Shown here: piece after piece, positions 49,276 to 61,718 of the stretch
How positions within the stretch are numbered: the first letter of the stretch is position 1
How the letters are laid out: every line of letters starts with the position of its first letter
DNA from: Abelmoschus esculentus
Taxonomy: Eukaryota; Streptophyta; Magnoliopsida; Malvales; Malvaceae
Assembly: GCA_035048815.1 (NCBI GenBank)
Contig: JAUCBN010000017.1
Coordinates: 13,636,936-13,700,935 of the forward strand
Direction: 5' to 3'
Length of the DNA: 64,000 nucleotides
Program-made: the position numbers and the translations under genes
The notes under the pieces: model-generated
Seen by the model: the letters and a program-made list of their open reading frames with translations, nothing else
The model's database searches: none
Told to the model about the DNA's origin: nothing

Positions 49276-49793
49276 CAGATCCTCTGCATCGACATGAAAA
49301 CCTGTCAGCCTGTGGAATGCCCGAAGAAACCATGGATGGATCCTCTGCTGTTGCTGTATCGAGACATCCGAGCAAACGATTGTAATGGATTAGAGGTTCC
49401 ATAAACACCCCATAGACTAGGCAAATCTCTTGCCCACTGTATTGGGGTACGAAATCACAATGTGTGCTGAAATTTTGTAGAAATAAAATAAACAGTTTCA
49501 GAAAATATTTAAGGTTAAGATTTGCATTTATAGAAAGAATAGGTGAAAATTGAATATAACTCTTTTTTTATCTATTTATGTTTTACAAATAAAAATGAGA
49601 ACTTTAAAGTTTAAAATTAAAATTTAAATATAAAATTTAGAATTATAAGTATATAATATAAGGTGTGAGGTTTATGTTTTAAGATTTAAAACTTATTTTT
49701 TAATATAAAATATGAAAAAGATAATATTTTTGGTTCGGGAAAATTGTAATTAGTCGGACATATTTATATAGGATTGATGTATATTTTATCTTT
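49276..49793. other. 3' flank of the TRM-like gene
   Basis: Probable 3' UTR to about 49490 (AATAAA-like signal at 49482-49492), then AT-rich DNA up to the foldback element. Confidence 0.4.
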
Positions 49794-50868
49794 GGCATAA
49801 AGATAATTTTAACCCTTAACGTTTATAGTTTTTGTCGTTTTGGCCTTTATTTTTTTTTGGGATAAATTTAGCCCTTAACCTATATCTTTTTGACAAATAA
49901 CTTATTTTTTAACTAGCTTGATGACTGAACCGTTAAAAATTTAACGATGAAATATATATGGAATATAATTTTAAATAACATGGAATGTAACCTATGAAAT
50001 ACATATATATATATATAGAATATAATTTTATTCTAATATAAAATATAAAACAATTAAAATTCAAATAAAATATTAAAAATTAATTAATTCTAAAATAAAA
50101 ATTATAAAACATTCTTAACCTAACTACGATAAAATCAAAACCTTATTCGAATTGTCTTTATATTTTTTTATTATATTTTAAAATTAAAAAATAAATAACA
50201 TATTTTTTAAAATTTTTACATAATTATTGTGATACAATTGTCTCATGAAAACCTTTTTCCCATGAATTTGGTTTATTGTATGTAATATTTAAGATTAAAT
50301 GTGATGGATTTTGTATTATTTAAATTATTGTATAGAATTTTATATTTAAAATATTTGTTATATAATAAAAAATGAAATATTATATTAATTTATGATATTT
50401 TATTTATATAATATTATTCCCATTATTTTTTATTTGTTCATACATCTCAAATAAAAAATAATTACAATACACTATGATTACAAATTTTAAAATAAAAATA
50501 TAAACACAATTCGAATAAGATTTTGCTTTTATCGTAGTTAGGATTAAAAATATTTAATAATATTTTATTTTAGAATTAATTAATTTTTAATATTTTATTT
50601 AAATTTTAATTGTTTTATATTTTTATATTAGAATAAAATTATATTCCATATATCTATGTATTTGATAGGTTACATTCCATCTCATTTAAAATTATAATCC
50701 ATATATATTTATCATCATTAAATTTTTAACGGTCCAGTCATCAAGCTAGTTAAAAAATAAGCTATTTGTCAAAAAGATATAGGTTAAGGGTTAAATTTAT
50801 CCCCAAAAAGAATAAGGGTCAAAACAACAAAAACTATAAACGTTAAGGGTTAAAATTATCTTTATGCC
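49794..50868. mobile_element. Foldback (Mutator-like) element with long inverted arms
   Basis: A 1,075-bp element whose two arms of roughly 385 bp each are reverse complements of one another: it begins GGCATAAAGATAATTTTAAC and ends with the mirror sequence. It is flanked on both sides by TTTATCTTT (49785-49793 and 50869-50877), a perfect 9-bp target duplication, the length made by Mutator-like transposases. No transposase gene. The AT-rich centre (about 50175-50490) forms the loop. A transcript would fold into a long hairpin. Confidence 0.92.
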
Positions 50869-51930
50869 TTTATCTTTTAACTTGGTCTTTGGTAATTGAT
50901 ACCTAAATTTTATATCACGAACATTTTTAATCGTATTAGCTATGGTATCAATCAATAAAAATCATTAATTTTATTATATTTCATGTTTAATTTTTTTATT
51001 GATTAAATTTCCACTCATATTTAAATTTTTTTTGAAAGTTATCATTTGAGTGGATTGACAAGCGGGTGTTGTTCAAAGATTTTAGAGTTTCTGTGTAATT
51101 TATTAAAATAGACCCTTAATATATAATCAGTAAGATATATAATTTTTTTTAAAATATTGTATTACAAATGATATTATTAATATCCTTTTGAGCAAAAAAT
51201 TAATTTATAAACATTTAAAAATCAAACATTTTCCCTTAAAAGTATCATTCTTTTTGTATGTTCTGAACTAAAATCATCTACAACGTTTTTAATATTAATT
51301 TATTCTAAAAGATCATTTCTGATACTATCAAAGTAATTCCTTTTAATCTTTTTTGCGACATAGTTATTCATAAATATGACTTCAATAATTTTAATTTTGA
51401 AAATCTTTGTTCTACCGAAGTAATAATAATAGAAATAATAAGATTCTAAAAACAATTGTCACATTTACGAAACAATTATAACTCATATTTTTAAGAGTAT
51501 TTTTAAAATTTTTACAATAAATTTAGATGCACTATGTGATCGTTTTTATTGCATCTGTATTCAGAATCTTTACCGTTAACAAGATAAAAATAATAAAATG
51601 AATTATTTATATCGATTGATGCTACATCTAATCAAATTTTATTAAAATTTTAAAACTAAAGAAAGACTGTTCGTATTACCGTTACTTTTATAAAAAAAAG
51701 TATTTTAAGATTAAAGTTTACGAAGTTATACATTATAACAAACATTAAATGAACTTGTTTTAATGATGATCCATAGCATTTTAAAAGATGATACTAAAAG
51801 CGTTATAGACAATTTTATTTTAAAAAATACGATAAAAATAATATATTTTAAGTAAAAATGATAAATTTTTAGATGTTTGTAAAATATTTTTATGTTAATC
51901 AATAGAATAATATAATATTTTTTTTGTATT
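50869..51930. other. AT-rich intergenic DNA
   Basis: Starts with the target duplication of the foldback element. Otherwise very AT-rich; no gene seen. Confidence 0.4.
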
Positions 51931-53802
51931 TGTCGCGACCGTTTTAAAATCGAAATGTGTGAAAAATAGCCTGGCGAGTTGATTTTGGAAAATCGAGTTT
52001 TATTGTTTTTAAAATTAATAAACCAGAGATTCATTTTTAAAACATTTGGGTTCGGGAGTCGGTTACGCGTAAGGACGACCCTTACGAGCGCCCGAAAATT
52101 GGTACCTTTTAATTACACGTGGTATTTTGGCATTTCGAATAACAATATTAATTTAATTCGTCATTGGCAAAAAAAATATCGCTCGAATAAGAATATCTTT
52201 TTGGATAAAAAAATACATTTCTTTTAAATACGAGCTTTGAATAAGACGTCCTAAAATAGGAAACTTTGACTCGTATTTAAAGAAATATAAATTTTGACCC
52301 AAAAGGTTTTAAATGCATGACCGGTTATTATCTTGTCGATTTTAAGTTTTAATCTAGAAAGGCTCCATCAATTTAAATATTTAAAATCCTATTAAATTAT
52401 TAATTTCACCGGGTGTATTATGATAACATCCGAATGCACGGACACTACCATTTCGACACCAAACAAAATTAATAATTCTATTGGTGTTACTAATCTTTGC
52501 CTAATTAATTTTATTACATTCTAACTTTAAATTATTTATCATTTTCTACGTTTCGATAACGCGCCAAATACGATACCGAAGTACACTCTTGGCCAACATA
52601 ATGCCATTTCATACTACTGACCACTTAGTGTATCCAAGGTATAAGATTAGAACATCATCGTTACTAAATTATCTCCCTATTTAATTAATTATTTAATTAA
52701 AGTGACTAATTCTAAAAGGCTCAAATTTTAATTAACTACGTGTAAATTAATTATTTTCTAAACAAGTAGACTACATAAATTTTAAAACATGCAAACAAAT
52801 ATATAAATCAAACAATTAAATAAAATATTACTAATCAAAGGAAACAAAGACCCAACCACAACTATTAGAATAATATGCATGGCAATTTAAATTAGAACTT
52901 TCAACAAGAAATTTAAGTACCTTCAATAATGAAGTGGAATTGCTTTATGATTGTGAATATATTGGTGATTTTGATGCCAACAAATGATGTTGTTGCTGAA
53001 TGGCAGAAACTGTTGCAGCCTTGAAGAAAAATCAATTTTGTTATGCGAATTCCATTATCATATTTTATGTCTCCATCTAAAGTTATTTGGGATACATCAT
53101 TGAATGCGTCACTTTGAAATTTATCAAGCATCATTGTGTTTGATGGAAGCAAACCGATCGGCAAGAGGTAAAAAGCGATCCAGAGCCATGGAAATGGACT
53201 TAACGTCGTCAACCAAAAGGGTCTCAAATTTTGGGTCTTTGCTCAACTCAGGAACGTGGAAAATGAGTTCTCTTCGAATATACGATGCAAAAAGGAACTG
53301 AAAATCCCATAGGGTCTGGTTAATCATCGAATTCGGAGCTTGGCTCATAGGAGTTGCTGCTTGCACAATGTCGGAGATCAGCATCTTGTCCTCGAATAGC
53401 AGTGAGTAACAGGGGCTCGGAAACAACAGTAGCTTTCGGTTCTACACAACCCAAAAAACGTTCTCTTCATGAAGAATGATCACCGAGTCATTCTCTGGTC
53501 TTCCATTTCTTCATCCCTTTTTTCACCTCTCCCCCTTAGAAAATGGAAAACCGATGCCCACTTATGAAAACTCCCCCACTTTTCCTTCAAAACCGAATGG
53601 CCCAGGTAACCGAACCAAATCCTTATTCCCCTTTTCTTATTTTTAATTCATTTTATATAATATTATTTATATGTATATTTATTATGTGATATTATATATA
53701 TTTTTTGAGTTTTGGTTGTTATTTTTATTTTTATTATTCGTTTAATTATATTTACGTTGGCCTTATTTTATATTCGAACCCGGAAGAAATTTGAGTATTA
53801 CA
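51931..53802. mobile_element. TG...CA element with 5-bp target duplication (solo-LTR-like)
   Basis: A 1,872-bp unit begins TGTCGCGACCG and ends GAGTATTACA. GTATT flanks it on both sides (51926-51930 and 53803-53807). TG/CA ends with a 5-bp duplication indicate LTR-retrotransposon integration. No internal LTR pair, gag or pol was found, so it is a solo LTR or a non-autonomous element. The block 'ttcgggagtcggttacgcg' followed by 'aaaattggtacctttt' (52048-52110) recurs in altered form at 11120-11182. From memory this block is common in other plant genomes. Confidence 0.8.
53124..53384 (-). CDS. Unassigned ORF inside the TG...CA element
   Basis: The open frame from ATG 53384 encodes 86 residues starting MLISDIVQAATPMSQAPNS, with a LWDFQFLFASYIRRELIF stretch and a DVKSISMALDRFLPLAD end. 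The frame is open for some distance upstream of the ATG (to a stop near 53444). Composition is protein-like (mixed hydrophobic and charged, no low complexity) and does not resemble gag or pol. I do not recognise it. It may be a captured piece of a host gene or a chance ORF. Confidence 0.35.
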   Translation of the reverse strand: MLISDIVQAATPMSQAPNSMINQTLWDFQFLFASYIRRELIFHVPELSKDPKFETLLVDDVKSISMALDRFLPLADRFASIKHNDA

Positions 53803-53882
53803 GTATTAAGGGAATTTTATTTAAAAATATTATATTTTTTCTATTATAAATTAACCCTCAATTTAATAAATTGAATACGATA

Positions 53883-54154
53883 TAGGGATAATAATTTGAT
53901 CTAGTTCTATCGGGTTTTGATCCGACCCGACTTGATAAGGACAAGTTCTTTATTAAAAATGGGTTTGGATCATGTTATTGGAAAAATAAAGTCGAATCGG
54001 GGTTGGGACAACCAAAAATTCGATCCGACTTGATCCGATATGGACAATTTTTTTATTAAAAAATCAAATTCGAATTAGATTATTGAAAAAATAAAATTGA
54101 ATCGGGGTTTGGACAACTAAAAACCCGCCTCAATTCAACCCATTATCATCCTTA
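53883..54154. mobile_element. Candidate small inverted-repeat element
   Basis: The ends TAGGGATAATAA and TTATCATCCTTA are imperfect inverted repeats, and TACGAT lies next to both ends with a one-base offset. The interior is rich in 'gatccgacccgacttgat' words. It resembles a short hAT-like MITE, but the ends are diverged. Confidence 0.5.
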
Positions 54155-55795
54155 TACGATTCCTTAAATCTTTGAATCACACCTAATGTCCAAGGCCACA
54201 CAATCAAAGCAACATATCGTAAAAAAGATTAAATGAACTTGCTTTTACAGTAATCAAGAGTATTTTAAAAGAAATTGACGTAAAAACGTTATAGACGAAT
54301 TTTTAAAAAAAAAACACTTTTTAAGTAAAAACAATAGTTGTTTAGATGTTATAGATATTTTTATATTAATCAAAAGAGTAATTTAATATTATTTTGTATT
54401 AAAAGAACTTTATATAAAAATATTATTTTTATATTATAAATTAAAAAAATTAATTTAATAAATTAAACATGACCCCTTAAATCTTTGAACGGTTTCTAAT
54501 ATTCAAAGTTACAAAATCTATTTTTATAAGATTCTATATTATAAATGCTGAAAGGAAAAAAAAAATTCCACGTAATCATATTGAGATTACTAAATAAGGA
54601 AAAAGAAAAAATATGATTATAATTGAAAATTTATATTATTTTTAATATTTTTAAAAAGTAATTATGCGTAATCAGACAAGAAAATATACCTTGAAAAATT
54701 TAATTCTCAGACTTCTCGAATTCTATAATATTCTAAGACTTTGTTAGACTTTGTTTATGATTTAAAAATTATATAGAAATCAAAAGAGTCTAGGAAATAA
54801 TAGGATGGCCAAATTAACTATATAAAAGTTAATAATATAAAAATTACTGTTGCTAATAATTTTTTAAATGGTACTGCCTAATTCTGCCATATTATATCTT
54901 ACGGCGTACCAAAACCTAATTCAACAGTACAATAACCCTTTAACAACATCTAATATAATTAAACCCTTTAAATGATAGAATAAGTTAAAATACCACAAAT
55001 AAAACCTAGAGGACAACTTTTTTATTTAGATAAATTTATTGCTTATTAAATTCACATTAAAAAATGTAAAAGAGTATTTTAATTCTACAAGCAAAATATG
55101 AATTAAAAGTTAATTTTAATAATCTGTAGGATGGTTTAGATCGCTCATCATTTCTTCGTCTGTTATACGTCTTCATAGACAGAGATAAAAATTTAAAAAA
55201 CTTCTGAATTTTGATGGTATACTTATCCCTGTAATTTTATTTTTTATTTTTTAAAATTTTTTAATACATTATAATTATAATATTTTTATAAATTTAATAA
55301 AAATTCAATAACCACAATAAATAAAATTATATTAGGACATAGTACAACTTTTTACTCAAACTTGTAGAATTATTTTACTAAACTGAAGTTTACAAAATAA
55401 TAATTAATTAATATATCTTTAAATTTAGACTAAAAAAACTTTTTTAAGTATAAATTTGTATTTTATTTAAAATTAATGATTAAGATTAATTTATTTGATA
55501 TTGTTATTATCGTAGAACATAAGGATGTGAGTTTGAGTATGCGTAGATTTATATTATTTTTCATTTATAAGTTAAAAGAATCGGGAAAAAATTATTATAC
55601 ACGGATCGTGTAAATTAAAAAAATAATTTTAAAGATCGAGTTTATTTTTAGGTTTAAAATTTAAGAGTTTAGATTTAGAATTTAACATTAGTATTTAAAT
55701 TTTAAGGTTTAGGATTTAAAATTTAGGATATATAGTTTATTATATTATTTACTTTTTTAAGACCTAGGGTTAAAATTTTATTATTATTACACAGA
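54155..55795. other. AT-rich intergenic DNA
   Basis: No gene seen; very AT-rich with short degenerate repeats. Confidence 0.4.
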
Positions 55796-57945
55796 ATAGA
55801 ATCAAAGAAGAATGATATGTATGTATTGATCTGTGGAAGGTATACAGAAGTGCTCATTATATAGGCTAATACACAGCTTGTAATTTGGCGCCTAATCTAA
55901 CCACCTAACAGCTAACTGCTACATGCATGAAACAAACTAACTGCAGTAGCTTCTGGAAGATTTCAGCTACACTCAATATTCTTCCTGCTTCCCTCACTTC
56001 TTCCTTCTGTCGTGACACGCACTCTATCTCTAAATTCTTCAAAGAACACTCGTGACAAGGGTTTGGTAAACCCATCAGCCACTTGATGATTAGCTGGAAC
56101 ATAGTTAACTACCACTTGCTTGGCTGTCACCTTTTCCCTAACAAAGTGAATATCCAACTCGACATGCTTGGATTTAGCATGATACACTGGATTCACACTC
56201 ATAGCCACTGCACTCGTGTTATCTGACCATACAGTCGAGCTTGGTTCTTGATGAACTCCCAAATCCTTCAACAAAGCACTTATCCATGTCACCTCAGCTA
56301 CCACATCTGCGATGCTTCGATATTCTGCCTCTGAAGTGGACCTGGAGACTGATTTTTGCTTCTTTGACGTCCAAGCCACTACATTACTTCCTAGCAACAC
56401 ACAGTTACCCGTTACTGAGCGTCGATCATCAGGACTGCTTGCCCAATCTGCGTCTGCAAATGCTGTAATCACAACCTTTGTGGCACCTTCTCCAGTAAAC
56501 TCAAGCCCATAATCAAGTGTACCTGCTAAATACCTTAATATCCTCTTGACTGCAGCCCAATGCTCCTCACATGGTTCATGCATAAACTGAGCCACTTTGT
56601 GCACACTGAAAACTATGTCTGGCCTTGAATGGCACACATACAACAAGGCTCCTACGATACTCCTATAAAGATATACATCTGCTATCATACTGCCTCCTGA
56701 CTTTGTGAGTTTTGAAGAAGGCAACATAAGTGTAGGTGTTGCTTTTGCATTTTCCATACCAGCCCTAGCCAGCAATTCTCTAACATACTTTCGCTGACTT
56801 AGAAACAACCTTCCTGGAACCCTACTAATTTCAAAACCAAGGAAGAAATGTAAATCTCCTAAGTCTTTCAAGGAGAACCTTTCATTTAGCAAGGCAACAA
56901 CTTGCTCAATATGCTCTTTAGACTCTCCTGTGAGTATTATATCATCAACGTATACAAGCATATAGGTATGCTTTCCTTCAGAATGTTTCACAAACACAAA
57001 CGCATCTGCCTTTGAACAACCAAAACCAATGCTCATCAAGTATTCTTTGAGTTTATTGTGCCAATTTCTAGGCGCCTGCTTCAACCCATACAGTGCTTTT
57101 CTTAACCTACACACTAACATTTGTCCATTTTCTCCTAACTTCTCAAACCCTGGTGGCTGTTGCATGTAAACTACTTCATTTAAGTCTCCGTTTAAAAACG
57201 CATTGTTGATGTCCACTTGCCTCAGCTCCCAACCATTAGTTACAGCTAAGGACAAAACTACATTCAGCGTTGTAGCTTTCACCACAGGACTAAACGTCTC
57301 CTGGTAGTCTTGTCCAGGAACCTGTGAGAACCCCCTAGCCACCAGACGAGCCTTATATCGATGAACTGATCCATCTGGATTACGTTTCAACTTGAACAAC
57401 CATTTACACCCTACTACTTTTCAACCCTGTGGCAATTCTTCAATGGTCCAAGTGCCATTCTTTTCTAATGCTCCCAACTCATCCTCTACTGCCTTTCTCC
57501 AGTTGTCAGATTGTAAAGCTTGCTGAACGGTTACAGGCTCAGTATCATCATCAGAACAAACTGCAGCATACACTTTAGGCTTGAATATACCATTCTTGCT
57601 GCGTGTAGTCATCGAGTGTCGATTAGTAACTAAATCTAAATTATGATGAATAACATCATTATCGTCTAATGACTGGTCTCTTATCACACCAGCCATTTGA
57701 GTCTGACCAGTGTCATCCACTTGCATCTCCCCTTCATGAAATGAAGCTTCCACATCAGTCCTTACATCAGCAGATTCCCTAACATTTTCCTCTGAGGCCA
57801 CTTCTCCACTGGACTCATGCAACCCTTGTGGACTATGAGTTGAAGGTTCCATCGATGCTGCTGGGGTGATAGGTGTAGACTGATTTTCTGCCATTCGACT
57901 AGGTGAGCTGCTTTCAACTTGGTTTCGACTAGGTGACTTTGTGAG
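55796..57945 (-). mobile_element. Truncated Ty1/copia element
   Basis: Only the 3' half of a copia element is present, on the minus strand: the variable linker, RT and RNase H, then part of the 3' LTR (about 55925-55796, with 'ctgttaggtggttag' near its start on the minus strand). Gag, protease and integrase are missing, and homology ends abruptly near 57945. Confidence 0.85.
55963..57945 (-). pseudogene. Copia RT-RNase H with one internal stop
   Basis: Linker and RT start (SMTTRSKNGIF, NWRKAVEDELGAL) end at TGA 57423-57421. The frame then continues with YMQQPPGFEKLG, ALYGLKQAPRNW, YVDDIILTG, the RNase H block ITAFADADWA, SRSTSEAEYRS and the closing HQVADGFTKPL, to a normal stop at 55963. Apart from the one stop and the missing 5' half, the reading frame is open for 478 residues, so this copy is younger than the other two copia elements. 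Confidence 0.92.
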
Positions 57946-58457
57946 TTTTAAATTTTGTAGTATAAATATACAATTTTATGTAAACTAAATTTTATATAAT
58001 TTGCGTTTTACATTAAAAGAGTATACAATGCATAAAGATATTTTATTTGAATGAAAGAATTATTTAATTTAATTATACATTATAAAAGAAAATAAATTTT
58101 GGATGTAATAAAATATAAAAAATAAAATATTTTTAAATATAAATCGATATATAAAATAAAAATTCCCATTTTTTTCAAAAGTTTCTTTTCTATTACTTTT
58201 CTTAATTTTCTCTGTTTTTAGAAACAAACAAACAAAAAAAACAGAGTATATCATTCATTTAAGAAATTACTATTTTGTACTTGAACGTAATCAAACAGCT
58301 ACCGAAGCAAACATGCATTCCAGAGGAACTTGAAAGGGAGCTGATTTATGGGTAATTTATACATGGTTGATCCAACTTCGTTTTCCTAGATTTCCTTTCC
58401 TGGCTTTATATATTTTTCCAAGGAATCAATTGGAGTGACCAGGAAACAGAGGAAGCA
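57946..58457. promoter_or_regulatory. Upstream region of the transporter gene
   Basis: AT-rich DNA leading to the start codon at 58458. A 'tttatatatt' stretch at 58404-58413 may be a TATA element, but it lies only about 50 bases from the ATG. No other gene. Confidence 0.35.
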
Positions 58458-58986
58458 ATGAAAAACGAAGAACAAGCTCGTTTCTTGTTTGGGATTTCGC
58501 TTGCAGATAGACCTAAATGGAAACAGTTTCTTATTTGCTCCTCTGGGTTCGTCTTTGGTTACCTTGTCAACGGCATTTGTGAGGTATTTTTTTTCTTTTC
58601 TCAGAAGCCAAACAGAGTTTGAATGCATTAAAGAGGATTTTCTGGATATGTTAGTTGGTGACGTTGTATCTGTTGTTTTTCAGGAATATGTATACAATAG
58701 ACTGCAGTTCAGGTAATTTCTGTAGTTTTTCAAACATAAATCTTTCCTGTTTCAGCTATGGCTGGTACTTCACTTTTGTCCAAGGATTTGTCTACCTTTT
58801 CCTGATTTATCTGCAAGGCTTCACCCCAAAGAAAATGGTGAATCCATGGAAAACTTATGTTAAACTCTCTGCAGTCCTCATGGGATCTCATGGACTCACA
58901 AAGGGGTCTTTAGCTTTTCTCAACTACCCAGCACAGCTCATGTTCAAATCCACCAAGGTTAATGCCAAACTTAACAAGTCACTCTT

Positions 58987-59034
<48 letters not shown>

Positions 59035-59980
59035 TATTGAACATGTTTAATGACTGTCTTAGGTTCTTCCTGTGATGGTAATGGGTGCCTTCATACCTGG
59101 TTTAAGACGAAAATATCCAGTTCATGAATATGTGTCTGCAATACTCTTAGTTCTGGGTTTGATTCTTTTCACCTTAGCTGATGCTCAAACTTCCCCAAAC
59201 TTCAGTGTGATTGGTGTAATGATGGTAATCGGTTCCCTAATAATGGATGCTTTTATTGGTAACCTGCAAGAAGCTATCTTTACCATAAACCCTGAGACAA
59301 CACAGGTACTGTTTTTGCTGATATTTACTGTCCATGTTCGAAAAAGATGTGCAGTTAATGATTCTGATGCTGTGGTAACGTTAGATGGAAATGCTGTTTT
59401 GCTCGACAGTAGTTGGTCTGCCATTGTTGGTCCCACCCATGGTCTTAACAGGAGAAGTGTTCAAAGCATGGACTTCATGTTCAGAGGTAAGAAAATTTGA
59501 AAACATGTATGATTTTTCACTTTGAGGTCTGGGTTCTTCATCTTCTTCTTCCTTGAGCAGCATTTGTACGTGTATGGTGTGTTGGTCCTTGAAGCCATCG
59601 CCACTTTCATTGGTCAAGTTTCAGTCCTTTCCTTGATTGCCATTTTCGGTGCTGCCACGACGGCAATGATACGATTTCTGTTCTCCATTACTGGTTATGT
59701 TCATCACAGTTCTGACCCATAACACATACAGGTGACAACAGCAAGAAAGGCAGTGACTTTATTACTGTCATACATGCTCTTTACCAAGCCCTTGACAGAT
59801 CAGCATGGGACTGGGCTCCTCCTTATAGCTATGGGGATCACCTTGAAACTGTTGCCACTTGATATCAAACCGGTTTACAAAAGAGTCTCCAGCTCTTCTT
59901 CTTCTTCTTCTTCCTCTGCAAATGAAAAAACTGGAAACTCTTCTACTGGTGAAATTGAAGAGGAAAACCCAATGGTCTGA
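58458..59980 (+). CDS. Nucleotide-sugar transporter, UTR2/UTR4 type (UDP-Gal/UDP-Glc)
   Basis: Seven exons: 58458-58583, 58684-58712, 58756-58957, 59063-59305, 59385-59486, 59561-59668 and 59732-59980; 352 residues if all are joined. It matches plant UTR2/UTR4 proteins of the SLC35B-like family: GYLVNGICEEYVYNRLQF near the start, GSHGLTKGSLAFLNYPAQ, IPGLRRKYPVHEY, NLQEAIFTINPETTQ and TTARKAVTLLLSYMLFTKPL near the end. About ten hydrophobic membrane segments are visible; the tail has a Ser run (near 329-338). These carriers exchange UDP-sugars for UMP across ER or Golgi membranes; the substrate is inferred. The last intron begins ATACGA, not GT, and is only 63 nt long; if it is retained, translation stops at 59720 and the last two membrane segments are lost. 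Confidence 0.88.
58988..59036. repeat. (TACATA)n microsatellite in intron 3
   Basis: About eight units of TACATA in the intron between 58957 and 59063 of the transporter gene; likely length-variable between individuals. Confidence 0.9.
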
Positions 59981-61718
59981 ACTTTACTGTTTGCTAACGT
60001 TGTTGATCAAATGTTTGTTTTGAGTTCATTAGATGCAATGAAAAGCTACATATTATAATGGCTGACTTATATATTATTTCACTAGGCGCACCGGCGGATC
60101 CAGAAAATTATTTAAGGGCAGACACACATAAAATTTTAAAATTTTAGGTGGACATAACTCATAAGTATTAAAAAATTTAAGGATTAATTCATAAAATTTT
60201 AAAAAATTAAAGGAAATGTATAAGCTTTAAAAAATTTAGGATCCACCCTATGCATAAGATGCATCTGTCAGTCACTGACAAAGCGTCTTTAATATATAAG
60301 TATTTACGTGAATCTAAATATATGAACCCTAATCACTAAAATCTAACCATCATACAATTTTCATATATTTATATTAATATAAATATATTAATTTTAAACC
60401 ATGAATTTATGCCTTGAATCAATGAACATTATACTCTAAACTTTAAACCTTAAATCATAAATCATACACACTAATCCTTAACCCCTAAACTCTAATCCAT
60501 AAACCATGAACATTGAACTATGGACGCTAAATCTTAAACCTTAAATATGAATCATAAACTATAAATCTTAAACCATACACCACAACTCCTAAAACCTAAA
60601 TTATAAGCCCTAAGCTTTAAATTATATACCATAAATCATAATCTTAAAATTAAATAATAATATAATAATAATATAAAATAAGAAACTGAAATTATGATAA
60701 AGAATTATATATAAAATTCATTTTTTAAACTTTATCTCTAATTTTATTAACAATACCTCATAATATATAATAATCATCATCTTTCATCTATTTTTTAATA
60801 CACAATTATTATTCAATACAACACAGACCAATCATATGATTAATATACTCTCTTCGTTCCATTAAATTCGTTTAATATTAAAATTTAAAAGATTAAATAT
60901 TTAAAATATTTTATTTAATTAAAATTTATAAAATATATATTTCTAAATTATTTGATTAAATTTTTTAAAATATATATTATATTTTTATTATTAATAAACT
61001 TAAAACAATAAAAAATAAAATAAAAAATTAATCAAATAAAAATTAATACAAAATATATATTTTATTAATAATCTAAATCTATATTCTTAAAATTTTCTAA
61101 TCTTCTCCTTTAATATAATTCTCTAACGATTATAAACTTATAAGTTGGTTTCTACGTGTATATATTATTTCTTTTGATCAAAAATTTTCTCTCTTTTTGT
61201 GATTTTTTTATGCCTCTTTGAAAATTTAATAAAAATTTAAATTTTAAACTATAACCCTTATTTTCTATATCCTAAACCTTAAACCCTATACCAAAAAAAA
61301 TATATCATACCCCTAATTCCCTAAACCCTAACCAAAACCTTTAAACTAAAACTCTAAACCCTAAATCCTCTAATTTGAAACGAAAACATAAATAAAAGTA
61401 CATGAAAGAGGTATACGATTTGTCCATTTCCTTTTCCTTTCAATTATGAAACCCCTAAATTATTGTACTGAAAAGTAGGAAAGATCATCTTCCATAATGC
61501 AGTGGGGTTTACATTCATGAGTACACGTATACTACTAGTTGCTCATCAAATATTTACCCATCCAAGATTCATGGGGTGAAAACTCTGAGGTAAATTGGGT
61601 GAAGAGAGAAAACCCAGTAAAAATGAGCGAAGCTGGTGAAAATGAAATACCAGTACTCCACTGCTTCAAGAACCGGAGGCTAGAGATGAAAAAAAGGAGA
61701 GGTTGCGAAGAACATCGT
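59981..61718. other. AT-rich intergenic DNA with telomere-like patches
   Basis: 3' UTR of the transporter gene to about 60060, then AT-rich DNA. Degenerate 'cctaaaccttaaa' words occur at 60415-60640 and 61235-61375. No gene recognised. Confidence 0.4.
61235..61375. repeat. Degenerate telomere-like CCCTAAA words, copy B
   Basis: Parallel to 20868-20995 in word order ('atcctaaaccttaaac', 'cccctaattccct', 'ctctaatttgaaa'), same orientation. Confidence 0.6.

Noticed and set aside
58988..59036. CRISPR-like regular repeat
   Set aside because: It is a simple hexanucleotide microsatellite without spacers, in a eukaryotic intron.
59669..59731. U12-type AT-AC intron in the transporter gene
   Set aside because: It begins AT, but the donor lacks the ATATCC consensus and the intron ends in AG, so a U12 assignment is not justified.
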